64,000 bases of DNA, taken from Actinomycetospora straminea (GTDB taxonomy: Bacteria; Actinomycetota; Actinomycetes; Mycobacteriales; Pseudonocardiaceae). The first letter of the stretch is position 1, and each line of letters begins with the position of its first letter. The stretch lies in assembly GCF_028737255.1 (NCBI RefSeq), contig NZ_JAQZAN010000021.1, positions 41,476 to 105,475 on the forward strand, read 5' to 3'. Positions 63,472-64,000 of this stretch are shown piece after piece. A program made the position numbers and the translations under genes. The notes below the pieces were generated by a model that saw nothing but the letters and a program-made list of their open reading frames with translations, did no database searches and was not told where the DNA came from.

Positions 63472-63944
63472 CGCGCCTGCTGGTGGTGCACCACACCCCG
63501 TCGCCGGCCCTGCACGAGCTGCTGACGGCCGTGCTCGAGGGCGCGGGCACCGACGAGATCGAGGGCGACGTCGAGGTGCTCAGCCGGCCGGCGCTCACCG
63601 CCGGGGCGGCCGACGCGCTGGCCTGCGACGGGATCGTGCTCGGTACGCCGGCGAACATCGGGACGATGTCGGGCGCGCTCAAGCACTTCTTCGACCAGGT
63701 CTACTACCCCTGCCTCGACCAGACCGCCGGACGCCCGTTCGGCCTCTACGTGCACGGCGGCTCGGACACCGCGGGCGCGGTGCGCGACATCCTGAGGATC
63801 ACGGGCGCGCTGGGGTGGGAGCAGGCGGCGGAGGTCGTGATTTCGACCGGTGCGATCGGCGCCGCCGAGCGCGAGGCGGCGTGGGAGCTCGGGGCCACGA
63901 TCGCGCTGCAGGCGGTGGAGCGAACGGGGAGTTCGTCCTCCTAG
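63468..63944 (+). CDS. Flavodoxin-fold (NAD(P)H-dependent oxidoreductase-like) protein
   Basis: A 158-residue flavodoxin-fold protein. [20 protein letters not shown] is strand 1 and the phosphate-binding loop, although the usual Ser/Thr-rich P-loop is modified; [20 protein letters not shown] with [13 protein letters not shown] is the conserved flavin-side loop, and [20 protein letters not shown] is the fourth strand. FMN binding is plausible but unproven. GTG 63468 overlaps the phosphorylase stop by 4 nt. Its TAG stop shares CTAG with a possible convergent gene at the window edge. Confidence 0.85.
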   Translation: MTRLLVVHHTPSPALHELLTAVLEGAGTDEIEGDVEVLSRPALTAGAADALACDGIVLGTPANIGTMSGALKHFFDQVYYPCLDQTAGRPFGLYVHGGSDTAGAVRDILRITGALGWEQAAEVVISTGAIGAAEREAAWELGATIALQAVERTGSSSS

Positions 63945-64000
63945 ATGTACTCGGCCAGGACGTTGGTGACGGTGGCTGACGGCGTGGCGAGTTGAGGCAG
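63941..64000 (-). CDS. Possible C-terminus of a gene running off the right edge
   Basis: A minus-strand open frame ends in TAG (63941-63943), sharing CTAG with the flavodoxin-like stop, the same stop arrangement as two other convergent gene pairs in this window. The visible 19 residues (reading [19 protein letters not shown]) give no family. It may be a real gene that begins outside the window. Confidence 0.35.
   Translation of the reverse strand: MPQLATPSATVTNVLAEYI

Overview
The window is GC-rich, densely packed actinobacterial chromosome: many GTG starts, strong AGGAGG-type ribosome sites and frequent 4-nt GTGA overlaps. Gene content and order point to a member of the Pseudonocardiales (a Pseudonocardia- or Actinomycetospora-like organism). 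That assignment is inferred from protein character and synteny; there is no rRNA here. No tRNA, rRNA, CRISPR array, prophage or intact insertion sequence was seen.

The backbone follows the Mycobacterium tuberculosis Rv3260c-Rv3285 and Rv3302c-Rv3307 order: whiB2, fbiA, fbiB, manC, wbbL, rmlD, an LCP ligase, a TIGR03089 gene, a fadE25-like gene, purE/purK, a gtrA-like gene, a PH-domain gene, birA, accD5, accE5, maf, accA3, then glpD, lpdA, a gamma-glutamylcyclotransferase-fold gene, an M20 amidohydrolase and a purine nucleoside phosphorylase. Between these anchors sit lineage-specific modules.

Region 1 (1-11 kb) holds a large membrane glycosyltransferase, the WhiB2 regulator, an M50 protease, the F420 genes fbiA-fbiB with a Nudix gene, a DNA glycosylase, manC and a TetR/MpaB-oxygenase pair. 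Region 2 (11-18.5 kb) is a cell-wall block: wbbL and rmlD make the rhamnose part of the arabinogalactan linkage unit, and the divergent LCP protein is the type of enzyme that attaches such polymers to peptidoglycan. Region 3 (18.6-28 kb) holds a DUF805 protein, an acyl-CoA dehydrogenase, a flavin monooxygenase/TetR pair with two operator-like palindromes, purE-purK, and an ECF sigma factor fused to an anti-sigma-like zinc finger and membrane segments that overlaps gtrA. Region 4 (28-34 kb) is accessory: an SDR/LysR pair, a two-component system, hisN and a MaoC hydratase. Region 5 (34-42.5 kb) is the acyl-CoA carboxylase block (birA, accD5, accE5, maf, accA3), with two tiny coupled reading frames between accD5 and accE5. 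Region 6 (42.5-50 kb) has an MFS exporter and a glycerol regulon: glpD divergent from glpF-glpK, with palindromes between them. Region 7 (50-64 kb) has a LuxR-family ATPase regulator broken by one in-frame TAG, lpdA, an RGG-tailed Tex protein, an amidohydrolase, and a membrane Ser/Thr kinase with a very long Ala-rich linker, translationally coupled to a purine nucleoside phosphorylase and a flavodoxin-like gene.

The observations most worth following are the accD5-accE5 mini-ORF relay, the interrupted LuxR gene, the one-protein sigma/anti-sigma fusion, the kinase-phosphorylase-flavodoxin operon, the RGG tail on Tex, and a set of palindromic hairpins, two of which share a 12-nt core and may be a dispersed terminator family.
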